Positions 1-7,121 of a stretch of 23,364 nt of DNA are shown one piece after another. The notes beneath the pieces are model-generated. The model was not told the DNA's origin, did no database searches, and saw nothing but the letters and a program-made list of their open reading frames with translations. Each line of letters opens with the position of its first letter. Position 1 is the stretch's first letter. The translations under genes were made by a program, and so were the position numbers. Source of the DNA: Pseudomonadota bacterium (GTDB lineage Bacteria; Pseudomonadota; Alphaproteobacteria; Rhizobiales; Kaistiaceae); the NCBI GenBank assembly GCA_023391905.1, contig JAEWAD010000459.1:1-23364 (forward strand), given 5' to 3'.

Positions 1-1174
1 CCGGGATGAGCGTGGCGCGCAGCGAGCTCAGGAACAGGTAGATGACGCCGATGACGATGACCACGGCGAGCAGCAGGCTGCGCTCGACCTCCTCGAAGGA
101 GCCGGCGATGAAGTCGGCATCGTCGGAGGTGATGCGGATCGAGACGTCCTTCGGCAGCGTCGTCTCGAGCTCCTGCACGGCGGCGCGGACGGCGCTGGAG
201 ATGGCGAGCGTGTTGGAGCTCGCCTGGCGCACGATGCCGATGCCGACGCCGGTGCGGCCATTGACCTGCAGGCTCGAGGATTTGGCGGCGGGGCCGAACA
301 CGACGTCGGCGACGTCGCCGACCCGCGTGTCGCCCTTGATGCGGATCGCCTTGACGTCTTCGGCGCTCTTCACGCTGGCGTCGGCGCGCACGAACATGTT
401 GCGGTTCGTGTCCTTGAGATTGCCGGCCGGCACGTCGAGCGCGACCGTGTCGAGCGCCGTCTTCAGGTCGGCGACCGTCAGCCCGTAGGCGGCGAGCCGC
501 ATCGGGTCGATATAGATCGAGATGTTGGGCGAGCGGTCACCGTTGATCTGCACGTCGGCGACGCCGTCGACCGCCTTCAGCCGGTCGACGATGACGTCGT
601 TCACCAGCTTGGTCAGGTCCTCGATCTTCGTCGTCGGCGAGGTGATGGCGAGGCGCATGATGGCGTCGCCATTGGTGTCGGCCTTGGCGATCGTCGGCGG
701 ATCGGCGTCGTCCGGCAGGTTGCGCTGGGCGTTGCCGACCGCGTCGCGCAGATCGTTGGCGGCGACGTTGATGTCGGTCGAATCGGAGAACTGCACCGTG
801 ACGCGGCTGCGGCCGCTGGTCGATTGCGAGGAGATGTCGGTCCAGCCGGTGACGCCGGCGGCCGCCTTCTCGATGACGCTGGTGATCTCCTTGTCCATCG
901 TGTCCGGCGTGGCGCCGGTATAGGTGGTCGTGATGGTGACGACCGGCTGGTCGATATTCGGCAGCTCGCGGATCTCGACGCCGCCATAGGCCGCGAGGCC
1001 GGCGACGACGATGAGGAGGTTCATCACGATCGCCAGCACGGGCCGGCGCACGGAAAGCGCCGAGATGCCGCCGGGAACCGTGCCGGCCTTCGGCATCGGG
1101 TCATGCGTCATGTCGTGCTCGGAGGCAGCGCCGGCGGGGCGCGGATCGGGCGTATCGGAACCGTCGACGCGCAT
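1..1174 (-). CDS. RND efflux pump permease, N-terminal part (partial)
   Basis: This is the first 391 residues of an inner-membrane resistance-nodulation-division (HAE1/AcrB-like) proton-driven drug exporter; the rest lies beyond the left edge. The start ATG at 1174 follows the stop of the fusion-protein gene by two bases, so the two are translationally linked. After about 40 cytoplasmic residues comes TM1, then the classic periplasmic porter start with GVEIRELPNIDQP, the AANDLRDAVG region and a second porter subdomain. The window ends in TM3 with the family hallmark LFLSSLRATLIP. Neighbour order (fusion protein then permease) is the usual RND order. Substrates cannot be read from sequence. 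No outer-membrane TolC-type gene is visible, so the pump may use one encoded elsewhere. Family assignment is secure. Confidence 0.95.
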   Translation of the reverse strand, partial: MRVDGSDTPDPRPAGAASEHDMTHDPMPKAGTVPGGISALSVRRPVLAIVMNLLIVVAGLAAYGGVEIRELPNIDQPVVTITTTYTGATPDTMDKEITSVIEKAAAGVTGWTDISSQSTSGRSRVTVQFSDSTDINVAANDLRDAVGNAQRNLPDDADPPTIAKADTNGDAIMRLAITSPTTKIEDLTKLVNDVIVDRLKAVDGVADVQINGDRSPNISIYIDPMRLAAYGLTVADLKTALDTVALDVPAGNLKDTNRNMFVRADASVKSAEDVKAIRIKGDTRVGDVADVVFGPAAKSSSLQVNGRTGVGIGIVRQASSNTLAISSAVRAAVQELETTLPKDVSIRITSDDADFIAGSFEEVERSLLLAVVIVIGVIYLFLSSLRATLIP

Positions 1175-1176
1175 CG

Positions 1177-2346
1177 TCAGCTTCCCTTCGCGACGCTGGC
1201 CGGCTCGGCGCCGGGCTTGCCGCCCTCGGCCTCGGCACGGGTGGTCTGGTCGGCGCCGAGCTCGGTCACCTTGGCGCCGTCGCGCAGCCGCTGCAGCCCC
1301 TCGACGACGACCCGGTCGCCACTCTTCAGCCCCTCGCCCGAGACCAGCACCTGGCCGCTCTGGCGCTCGAGCACGCGGATCGGCATGCGCTTGGCGGTGT
1401 CGGCGTCGACGACCCAGATATAGGAGCCGTTGCGGTCCCACTGGATGGAAAGCGCGGGGATCGCCAGACGCTCCTCGCCGCCGAAGCTCAGCGTCACCAC
1501 CACCGACATGCCCGGCTTGACGCCGACCGCATTCGCCTCCGCCGCGTCGAGCGACGCCTCGACCTTCAGGGTGCGCGCGGCCGGATCGACGCGCGTATCG
1601 ATCGAGGCCACCTGGCCGGAAATGCGGGCGTCGGGCTTGCTCGCGGCGACCGCCGTGACCGGCAGCCCCTCGGCCAGGCGGCCGGAATAGCGTTCGGGCA
1701 CGGGGAAGCTCACCAGCAGCGTCGAGACATCATCGAGCGTCGCCACGATCGTCGCGGAGGTGACGAAATCGCCGACCGAGATGTCGGTCAGGCCGACGAC
1801 GCCCTCGAAGGGCGCGGTGATCGTGCGGCGGTCGAGCGCGATCTGCGCGCTCAGCACGGCGATCTGCGCCTTGCGCTCGACCGACTGCGCATCCTCCAGC
1901 GCAGAGACCGCGATGTTGCGGCTGCTCGCCAGCCTCTGCGCCCGGTCGAGCGCCGCCTTCGCGTCCTTGAGCGCGACATTGGCGAGGTCGAGCGCGACGC
2001 GCTGGTCGGAATCATCGAGGCGGACCAGCGGCTGGTCCTTGGCGACCTTGTCGCCCGCCTTGAACAGCACCTCGGTGACGATGGCCGAGACCTGCGGGTA
2101 GACATTGACCGAGCGCGGCACCTTGACCGTGCCGACGGAGCGGACCTGGTCATTCTCGGCGACCGTCGTCACCGCGTCGGTGACGACATAGGTCGGACCG
2201 AAGCGCATCGGCCCGCCGCCTCCCCCGCCCTGTCGCGCGGCCGTGGCGCCATCGGCGGCCGATTCGCGGTTCTGGTGGTAGTACCAGCCGCCGGCCGCCA
2301 GAACGACGACGACGAGACAAAGCAGAAACTGTTTCCAAAGCGCCAT
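1177..2346 (-). CDS. RND efflux membrane fusion protein (HlyD/AcrA family)
   Basis: This is the periplasmic adaptor that joins an RND permease to an outer-membrane channel. It has an N-terminal membrane anchor or uncleaved signal (LLCLVVVVLAAGGWYY), a Gly-rich linker, a biotinyl-lipoyl half (VNVYPQVSAIVTEVLFKAGD), an alpha-helical hairpin rich in Ala, Asp and Arg at about residues 115-165, the second lipoyl half (RRTITAPFEGVVGLTDISVG), then beta-barrel and membrane-proximal domains. About 390 residues is normal for the family. The ATG at 2346 is preferred; an in-frame TTG two codons upstream (2352) is possible, and neither has a strong ribosome site. It is directly followed by the permease gene. 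A 17-base inverted repeat about 21 bases upstream suggests repressor control. Confidence 0.93.
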   Translation of the reverse strand: MALWKQFLLCLVVVVLAAGGWYYHQNRESAADGATAARQGGGGGGPMRFGPTYVVTDAVTTVAENDQVRSVGTVKVPRSVNVYPQVSAIVTEVLFKAGDKVAKDQPLVRLDDSDQRVALDLANVALKDAKAALDRAQRLASSRNIAVSALEDAQSVERKAQIAVLSAQIALDRRTITAPFEGVVGLTDISVGDFVTSATIVATLDDVSTLLVSFPVPERYSGRLAEGLPVTAVAASKPDARISGQVASIDTRVDPAARTLKVEASLDAAEANAVGVKPGMSVVVTLSFGGEERLAIPALSIQWDRNGSYIWVVDADTAKRMPIRVLERQSGQVLVSGEGLKSGDRVVVEGLQRLRDGAKVTELGADQTTRAEAEGGKPGAEPASVAKGS

Positions 2347-2367
2347 GTTCAATCCGGTATGTGGGCC

Positions 2368-2384
2368 CGTTCATGCCTTGAACG
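2368..2384. promoter_or_regulatory. Operator-like inverted repeat upstream of the RND operon
   Basis: The repeat reads CGTTCA-N5-TGAACG, with perfect 6-base arms, and begins 21 bases upstream of the fusion-protein ATG. Short inverted repeats at this position are typical operators of TetR-family repressors of RND pumps. No regulator gene is next to it, so the ligand and binder are unknown. Confidence 0.4.
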
Positions 2385-2720
2385 CAAAACCGCGCCGCTT
2401 CCGTCGGGGCCGCTCGAAAAAGTTTCCCGACCCGAAGCGGACCACGCCGCCATCCCGGCGAGCGGCGCCGACGGCGCATAGCCCTCCAAATACATGTCGC
2501 GACGCAGCGTTTTCGCCAGCTCCCGGACCGGGAACGGCACGCTATGCACAACCCATTGCACCCCGGCACGACCTGGCGCGCCGGCTCGCGAGCCCCGCCG
2601 CCATGCCTCGCGCAGGGCGACCGGCGGGCGCCCGGCCGGCGAAAAACGGCCTATCCCGGCGCTTCTCCGCCGCTGCGGGGACATTGGAATGAGGTTCGCA
2701 CCTCAAATCCGGCGGCCGGA

Positions 2721-2738
2721 TCGAAATGATCATTTCGA
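2721..2738. promoter_or_regulatory. Perfect 18-base palindrome, candidate operator
   Basis: TCGAAATGATCATTTCGA reads identically on both strands and is centred about 150 bases upstream of the ABC ATPase start. Its half GAAATGATC is repeated at 2806-2814, nearer the gene. A dimeric helix-turn-helix regulator is the likely binder; its family cannot be told from the sequence. Confidence 0.5.
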
Positions 2739-2809
2739 GGCCGTGAGCCGTGTTGCATTTCTGGACTTTACTCAGCGGCTTGGATCGTGGACGGTATGCG
2801 CCGGAGAAA

Positions 2810-2828
2810 TGATCCCGCGCGCGGATCA
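2810..2828. promoter_or_regulatory. Second inverted repeat upstream of the ABC ATPase
   Basis: TGATCC-N7-GGATCA lies about 50 bases before the ATG at 2879 and shares TGATC with the palindrome at 2721-2738. It could be a second regulator site or part of a leader hairpin. Confidence 0.3.
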
Positions 2829-2878
2829 AACGGGGAGCCGAGGATACCCGTCCGCGCGTCCATCTTGGAGGTTGATTG

Positions 2879-3973
2879 ATGGCAAGTCTGACGTTGCGCG
2901 AAGTCCAGAAGTCGTTTGGAGAGGTGCCGATCATTCGCGGCGTCGATCTCGAGGTGAAGGACGGCGAATTCTGTGTCTTCGTCGGCCCGTCGGGCTGCGG
3001 CAAGTCGACACTTCTTCGCCTGATCGCGGGCCTCGAAGGCACGACGGACGGCACGGTCCGCATCGGCGACCGCGACGTGACCCGTCTCGCGCCGGCCGAG
3101 CGCGGCGTGTCGATGGTGTTCCAGTCCTACGCTCTCTATACGCACATGACGGTCGCCGAGAACATCGGCTTCGGCATGAAGATGGCGAAAATGCCGAAGG
3201 CCGAGATCCAGGAGCGCACCCAGAAGGCGGCGAAGATGCTGCATCTGACCGAGCTGCTGCAGCGCCGTCCGGCCCAGCTCTCCGGCGTCCAGCGCCAGCG
3301 CGTCGCCATCGGCCGCGCCATCGTGCGCGAGCCCGACGTGTTCCTGTTCGACGAGCCGCTGTCGAACCTCGACGCCGCCCTGCGCGTGCAGATGCGCATC
3401 GAGATCTCGAAGCTGCATAACGACCTCGGCGCGACGATGATCTACGTCACGCACGATCAGGTCGAAGCCATGACCATGGCCGACAAGATCGTCGTGCTGA
3501 ACGCCGGCCGCATCGAGCAGGTCGGCTCGCCGCTCGAGCTCTACCACCGCCCGAACAACCTCTTCGTCGCCACCTTCATCGGCAGCCCGAAGATGAACCT
3601 GTTCAACGTCAACGTCACGGAAGTGACCGGCGGTTCGGCGATCGTCGCCCTGCCCGGCGGCTCGACGCTGGCGATCCCGACCCGCGGCGCCTCGGTCACC
3701 CCGGGCCCGATGACCCTCGGCGTCCGTCCGGAGCATCTCACGATCGCCCCGACCGAGACCGGCGGCATCCCGGGCACCGTTTCGCTCTCCGAGCATCTCG
3801 GCGGCGAGACCATGCTCTATGTCGACGTCGAAGGCGCCGAATCGACCATCGTCAAGGCCGACGGCCTGGCCGGCCAGCGCGCCGGTGACAAGGTCCGCAT
3901 CGTCGTCGCCCCGGAGACGGTCCACCTGTTCGACAAGTCGGGCAAGGCGATCGTCAACGGCTCGCTGATCTAA
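2879..3973 (+). CDS. Orphan sugar-type ABC transporter ATPase (UgpC/MalK/MsmX family)
   Basis: This cytoplasmic ATP-hydrolysing subunit belongs to the CUT1 carbohydrate importers; its 364 residues match the family's usual size. Visible motifs are Walker A GPSGCGKST, the Q-loop region FQSYALYTHMTVAENI, Walker B VFLFDEPLSNLD, the H-loop YVTHDQVEAM, and a C-terminal regulatory (TOBE/OB) half after about residue 240. The ABC signature reads LSGVQRQR, with Val137 where the family has Gly. The start is ATG 2879, seven bases after GGAGG (2867-2871); a TTG directly upstream is less likely. No permease or binding-protein gene is nearby, so it may energise transporters encoded elsewhere, as MsiK/MsmX do. 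Two hairpins follow the stop. Confidence 0.92.
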   Translation: MASLTLREVQKSFGEVPIIRGVDLEVKDGEFCVFVGPSGCGKSTLLRLIAGLEGTTDGTVRIGDRDVTRLAPAERGVSMVFQSYALYTHMTVAENIGFGMKMAKMPKAEIQERTQKAAKMLHLTELLQRRPAQLSGVQRQRVAIGRAIVREPDVFLFDEPLSNLDAALRVQMRIEISKLHNDLGATMIYVTHDQVEAMTMADKIVVLNAGRIEQVGSPLELYHRPNNLFVATFIGSPKMNLFNVNVTEVTGGSAIVALPGGSTLAIPTRGASVTPGPMTLGVRPEHLTIAPTETGGIPGTVSLSEHLGGETMLYVDVEGAESTIVKADGLAGQRAGDKVRIVVAPETVHLFDKSGKAIVNGSLI

Positions 3974-3980
3974 GGCCGTC

Positions 3981-4000
3981 GCCGGAAGCCCGCTTCCGGC
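3981..4000 (+). other. Stem-loop just downstream of the ABC ATPase
   Basis: A perfect 8-base-pair stem (GCCGGAAG/CTTCCGGC) with a 4-base loop starts eight bases after the stop codon. It has no T-run, so it is more likely a 3'-end stabiliser placed in tandem with the true terminator at 4016. Confidence 0.5.
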
Positions 4001-4015
4001 CGCCACGAACACCGA

Positions 4016-4047
4016 CGCCCGGAAGGCTCGCCTTCCGGGCGTTTTTT
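4016..4047 (+). terminator. Rho-independent terminator of the ABC ATPase gene
   Basis: CGCCCGGAAGG, loop CTCG and CCTTCCGGGCG form an 11-base-pair perfect stem, followed directly by TTTTTT. This is the clearest intrinsic terminator in the window. It ends the single-gene unit 43 bases after its stop codon. Confidence 0.93.
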
Positions 4048-4125
4048 CATGCGCCATTCGTTAACGCTCGCGGCCTTTTCCGGGTCGGCTCGAGCCGCTC
4101 GCGGGCCGCCTTCTCACCGCGCGAG

Positions 4126-4154
4126 TTGAGTTCCGGAAAAGGTTACTCTAAATA
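4126..4154 (+). promoter_or_regulatory. Possible promoter of rirA
   Basis: TTGAGT (4126-4131), a 17-base spacer and TAAATA (4149-4154) form a sigma70-like pair in the only AT-rich patch between the terminator and rirA. The hexamers match consensus only partly. No IRO box was found here. Confidence 0.3.
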
Positions 4155-4226
4155 GAAGGTATTAACGGCCGACGCGGCTGCGACCGATTCCGGGCGCCTG
4201 CGCGACGAGACTATCGAGGGACGCCC

Positions 4227-4706
4227 ATGCGCCTGACTCAGCAGACCAGCTATTCGATCCGCATCCTGCTCTATTGCGCCGCCAATCCGGACAGCAACAG
4301 CCGGATCAAGGACATCGCCGCCACCTACAGCATCTCCGAGCTGCATCTCTTCAAGATCATGCACGTGCTCGTCGAGAGTGGCTTCGTCGAGACGATCCGC
4401 GGCCGCAATGGCGGCATTCGCCTCGCCCGCCCCGCCAACGCCATCTCGATCGGCGAGGTCGTGCGCGCGACGGAGAGCAATTTCTTCCTGACCGACTGCT
4501 TCGACACGACCAACCGGGAGTGTCCGCTCGTCGATTCCTGCGGCGTGAACCGGATCCTGGCCGAGGCGCTGCGCGCCTTCTTCGCCGTGCTCGACAGCTA
4601 CACGATCGCGGATGTCGCCAAGGACCGCGGCCAGCTTCGCGGCCTGCTCGACCTCGACCCCATGCATTCGATGGTCGCCGCCTCCTTCGCGCCGCAACCC
4701 TCCTGA
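4227..4706 (+). CDS. rirA: Rrf2-family iron-sulfur regulator, RirA type
   Basis: This is a cytoplasmic DNA-binding repressor that senses iron through an Fe-S cluster. RirA, known from rhizobia and relatives, switches off iron uptake genes when iron is plentiful. The 159-residue protein starts MRLTQQTSYSIRILLYCAA. It has a winged helix with the recognition region SELHLFKIMHVLVESGFVET and the wing RGRNGGIRLARP, then the cluster ligands Cys91, Cys99 and Cys105 (spacing C-X7-C-X5-C, context ECPLVDSCG). These are the same positions as the RirA ligands. NsrR shares a similar pattern, but the overall likeness as I recall it is to RirA. The ATG at 4227 follows a GAGGGA site. Downstream lies a secreted protein and TonB, fitting an iron role. 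Confidence 0.85.
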   Translation: MRLTQQTSYSIRILLYCAANPDSNSRIKDIAATYSISELHLFKIMHVLVESGFVETIRGRNGGIRLARPANAISIGEVVRATESNFFLTDCFDTTNRECPLVDSCGVNRILAEALRAFFAVLDSYTIADVAKDRGQLRGLLDLDPMHSMVAASFAPQPS

Positions 4707-4729
4707 GTTGTGGCGAGCCGCACTTTATT

Positions 4730-4746
4730 GTTGACTTTCAACCTCA
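4730..4746 (+). promoter_or_regulatory. IRO-box-like RirA site in the promoter region of the tonB operon
   Basis: TGA-N9-TCA (4732-4746) fits the published IRO-box core recognised by RirA. It overlaps a -35-like TTGACT (4731-4736) in an AT-rich stretch about 80 bases before the ATG at 4821. The same bases contain GTTGA-N3-TCAAC (4730-4742). Position next to rirA and in front of tonB supports iron repression. The core has only six fixed bases, so chance is not excluded. Confidence 0.5.
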
Positions 4747-4820
4747 TATTTTAATAGCTGCACATGCGGCTCTCATCGTCGAACGATGGCGCCGGCTTCC
4801 ATCGTGAGACGGAGTGGACC

Positions 4821-5297
4821 ATGTCAGTTTCGAGCAGCCGGGCGCGGTCGGGCCTCATCCAGAGTTTGACCTGCGCGGCCCTCCTGGCGAGCGGCGCCAG
4901 CGCGGCCCGGGCCCAGGATACGGCGGAAGCGGCGAAGGCGCCGGGGGCCGGCAAGATCGCCATCGAGCTCAACGGCGCGGAAGCCAACGGCCCGGCCTGC
5001 CGCCTCTCCTTCGTCGTCGCCAACGGCCTCGCCCAGTCGATCGACGACATGGCGCTGGAACTGGTGCTGTTCGACAAGGATGGTCGCGTCGACCGCTTCG
5101 TCGTCGTCCGCACCGCCAAGGTTCCTGCCGGCAAGAGCCGCGTCCGCCAGTTCGACATTCCCGAGACCGCCTGCCCCTCGATCGCCCGCATCCTCGTCAA
5201 CGACGTCAAGGAATGCGCCGGCGCCGGCCTGGATCCGAGCGGGTGCGCCGACAGCATCGCCGTCGCCACCCGCGCCGACATCCGGTTCGAGAATTGA
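4821..5297 (+). CDS. Secreted hypothetical protein encoded before TonB
   Basis: This is a 158-residue protein of unknown function. The N-terminus MSVSSSRARSGLIQSLTC and a hydrophobic stretch ending SAARAQD look like a Sec signal peptide, so the mature protein should be periplasmic. The mature part is about 125 residues, beta-rich by appearance, with four cysteines (near CRLSF, TACPS, KECAG and GCADS) that could form two disulfides in the periplasm. The ATG at 4821 is chosen because GGAG sits six bases upstream and the signal peptide then begins normally; an upstream ATG at 4764 adds a tail with no signal character. The gene ends 25 bases before tonB, so they probably form one transcript. A role with TonB is inferred from position only. 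Confidence 0.8.
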   Translation: MSVSSSRARSGLIQSLTCAALLASGASAARAQDTAEAAKAPGAGKIAIELNGAEANGPACRLSFVVANGLAQSIDDMALELVLFDKDGRVDRFVVVRTAKVPAGKSRVRQFDIPETACPSIARILVNDVKECAGAGLDPSGCADSIAVATRADIRFEN

Positions 5298-5322
5298 TGG
5301 CTGCGTGACACGGGGTTAGGCG

Positions 5323-6504
5323 ATGAACTTTCGGCGCGCATCCTGGGTTGGGGCCCTCGTCCTGTCGATAGCGGCGCATGGTGCCGTGGTCGCGGCGTTC
5401 ACGCCCGACGCCGACGACATCGCCGAAGCCGGCAGCGGCGCCGGCAGCCAGGTCGAGGGATCGATCGACGCGGTGGTCGGCACCGATGTCGAATTCGAGG
5501 ATCTCGCCAGCGAGGAGTTGAAGCCGGCGCTCGACACGGAGATCGCCGCCGCCGCCCAGCCGGTGACGCTGGCCGCCCTCGCGCCCGTCCCTGTCGAGAT
5601 CGCGCCGACCCCGGCGCAGACGCCCGCCGCCGTCGCCCCCGCGCCGGTCGCCGAGGTCCAGCCGAGCGAGCCGACCAGCACCGTCTCCCCCACGCTCGCG
5701 GCCGACATCGCCGCCGTACCGATCGAGAGCGACCTCGCCGCCGCGCCGGTCGAGACGCCGCCTGAAATCACCCCGACCGAGGCGCTGACCGCCAGCCAGC
5801 CGACGGAAGCGAAGCCGGTCGAGACGCCGCCGGCGCCGGCCGAGATCCAGCCGGTCGAGGCCAAGACCGAGCCCCTCGAGGTCAAGCCCGTCGAGACGAA
5901 GGTCGCCGAGGCGACCCCGGTCGAAACCAAGCCCGTCGAGACCAAGCCGATCGAGGCGAAGGCCGTCGAGCCCGAACCGGAGAAGGTGAAGCCGGTCGAG
6001 AAGCCCGTCGAAAAGGCCGAGCCGAAGAAGCCGACCAAGGATAAGACGCAGCGGATCGAGAAGGCGCAGAAGGCCGAGAAGACCCAGAAGGCCGAGGCGC
6101 CGAAGCGCGGCAATGGCGAGGCGGAGAGCCGCGCCGGCGCCGCCAATGCCGACCGCACGGCGAGCGCTCGCGACAACGGCACCGGCCGGTCGCGCGAGGC
6201 AGGCGCTGGCGCCGCGGCCAATTCGAACTACAAGGGCAAGGTCCAGTCGGCGATCCGCCGCCACACCCGCACGCCGTCCAAGGCCGCCCGGATGGGCGTC
6301 ACCGGCCGCGCGCTGGTGAGCTTCACCGTGCAGCCCTCCGGCGCCGCCAAGAACATCGTGCTGGCCAGCAGTTCCGGCAACGCGCTGCTCGACAATGCCG
6401 CGCTCGCGGCCGTGCGCCAGGCCTCCCCCTTTCCGCGCATGCCCGAGGGCATGTCGCAGATCAGCCTGACCGCGCCGATCATCTTCGAGAGCAAGCGCCG
6501 CTGA
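5323..6504 (+). CDS. TonB-family energy transducer
   Basis: TonB proteins carry proton-motive energy from ExbB/ExbD in the inner membrane to outer-membrane receptors for iron complexes and other scarce nutrients. The 393-residue protein has one N-terminal membrane segment (about residues 8-27) and a very long periplasmic linker of Pro, Glu, Val and Lys repeats (about 80-265, units such as KPVETKPVE, turning to Lys/Glu/Gln-rich QKAEKTQKAE). The C-terminal TonB domain (about 300-393) shows the usual YKGKVQSAIRRH start, GRALVSFTVQPSG, and the helix-strand end ASPFPRMPEG. The linker makes it longer than the E. coli protein. ExbB/ExbD genes are not in the window. It follows the secreted hypothetical gene closely and an IRO-like box precedes the pair. 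Confidence 0.92.
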   Translation: MNFRRASWVGALVLSIAAHGAVVAAFTPDADDIAEAGSGAGSQVEGSIDAVVGTDVEFEDLASEELKPALDTEIAAAAQPVTLAALAPVPVEIAPTPAQTPAAVAPAPVAEVQPSEPTSTVSPTLAADIAAVPIESDLAAAPVETPPEITPTEALTASQPTEAKPVETPPAPAEIQPVEAKTEPLEVKPVETKVAEATPVETKPVETKPIEAKAVEPEPEKVKPVEKPVEKAEPKKPTKDKTQRIEKAQKAEKTQKAEAPKRGNGEAESRAGAANADRTASARDNGTGRSREAGAGAAANSNYKGKVQSAIRRHTRTPSKAARMGVTGRALVSFTVQPSGAAKNIVLASSSGNALLDNAALAAVRQASPFPRMPEGMSQISLTAPIIFESKRR

Positions 6505-6584
6505 GGCGCGGCCCCCTCCTCCAGCCAGCTTGACGGCGACGCTCCGATGGCCCGACACTCCTTCGGAAACGGAGGCGTGACGCC

Positions 6585-7091
6585 ATGGAAGCGCGCGAGG
6601 TTCTCGGAAGAACGCGCCTGTTCGCGGATGTCCTGTCGGCGCGCCAACTCGACGACCTGGCGGCCAAATGCAGGGTCTACGACGTCGGCCCCGGCCGCGT
6701 CCTGATGGCCGAGGGCGATTTCGGCACGTCGATGTTCATCATCGTCGAGGGCAAGGTCGACGTCACCATCGCCGGTACGCGCCATCCCAACCGCGAAGTG
6801 GCCATGCTCGTCGCCGGTGACGTCTTCGGCGAGATCTCGCTGATGACGGGGGCGCGCCGCGCCGCGACCGTGACGACCATCGAGCGCACGCGGGTGGTCG
6901 AGATCTCCAAGGTGGCGCTGGAGAGCGTGCTCGCGGATTCCCCCGAACTGGTCGAGGAACTCGGCGCCTTCCTGGCGAAGCGCCGGGCCGAGCTCGAGCA
7001 CATCAGCAGCGAGGAGCACGCCCACCGCCTCTTCGGCATGCGGACCGACGAGATCGTCGAGGCGATGCGGCGGCTGTTCGGCCGCGGCTGA
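6585..7091 (+). CDS. Stand-alone cyclic-nucleotide-binding domain protein
   Basis: This 168-residue cytoplasmic protein consists almost wholly of one Crp-like cNMP-binding fold. It starts with LFADVLSARQLDDLAAKC, runs through the beta-roll (AEGDFGTSMFIIVEGKVDV) and has a phosphate-binding cassette FGEISLMTGARRAATV, with the Glu and Arg normally used to hold the cyclic phosphate. About 40 helical residues follow, rich in Glu and Arg, with no recognisable helix-turn-helix. It is therefore not an obvious transcription factor. Similar domains sit at the C-terminus of some MscS-type channels. The start ATG lies nine bases after GGAGG (6571-6575). It stands 80 bases after tonB, and a class III adenylate cyclase gene is about 3 kb downstream, so cAMP is the likely ligand (inference). 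Confidence 0.88.
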   Translation: MEAREVLGRTRLFADVLSARQLDDLAAKCRVYDVGPGRVLMAEGDFGTSMFIIVEGKVDVTIAGTRHPNREVAMLVAGDVFGEISLMTGARRAATVTTIERTRVVEISKVALESVLADSPELVEELGAFLAKRRAELEHISSEEHAHRLFGMRTDEIVEAMRRLFGRG

Positions 7092-7121
7092 CGCGCCTGC
7101 CCTCCCCTTCGGATGCGGGGG

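Larger units (their letters stand above)
2385..2878. other. Non-coding divergent region between the RND operon and the ABC ATPase gene
   Basis: This is about 500 bases with no convincing gene. Open frames here lack ribosome sites and give arginine/proline-rich products of the kind GC-rich non-coding DNA produces. The right-hand part holds a perfect 18-base palindrome (2721-2738) and a second inverted repeat (2810-2828), both reported separately. The segment should contain promoters for both flanking, divergently transcribed units. I could not identify convincing -35/-10 pairs. Confidence 0.6.

Noticed and set aside
2768..4057. 429-residue open frame on the minus strand opposite the ABC ATPase
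   Set aside because: The product is Asp/Arg/His-rich with no motif, has no ribosome site, and runs through a clear terminator. The plus-strand gene explains it.
5206..6558. 450-residue minus-strand frame opposite tonB
   Set aside because: Its Gly/Leu/Arg/Asp low-complexity product mirrors the TonB Pro/Glu repeats.
6530..6558. TTGACG as a promoter for the cyclic-nucleotide-binding gene
   Set aside because: No acceptable -10 box lies at the right distance; the gene may be read from the tonB transcript.
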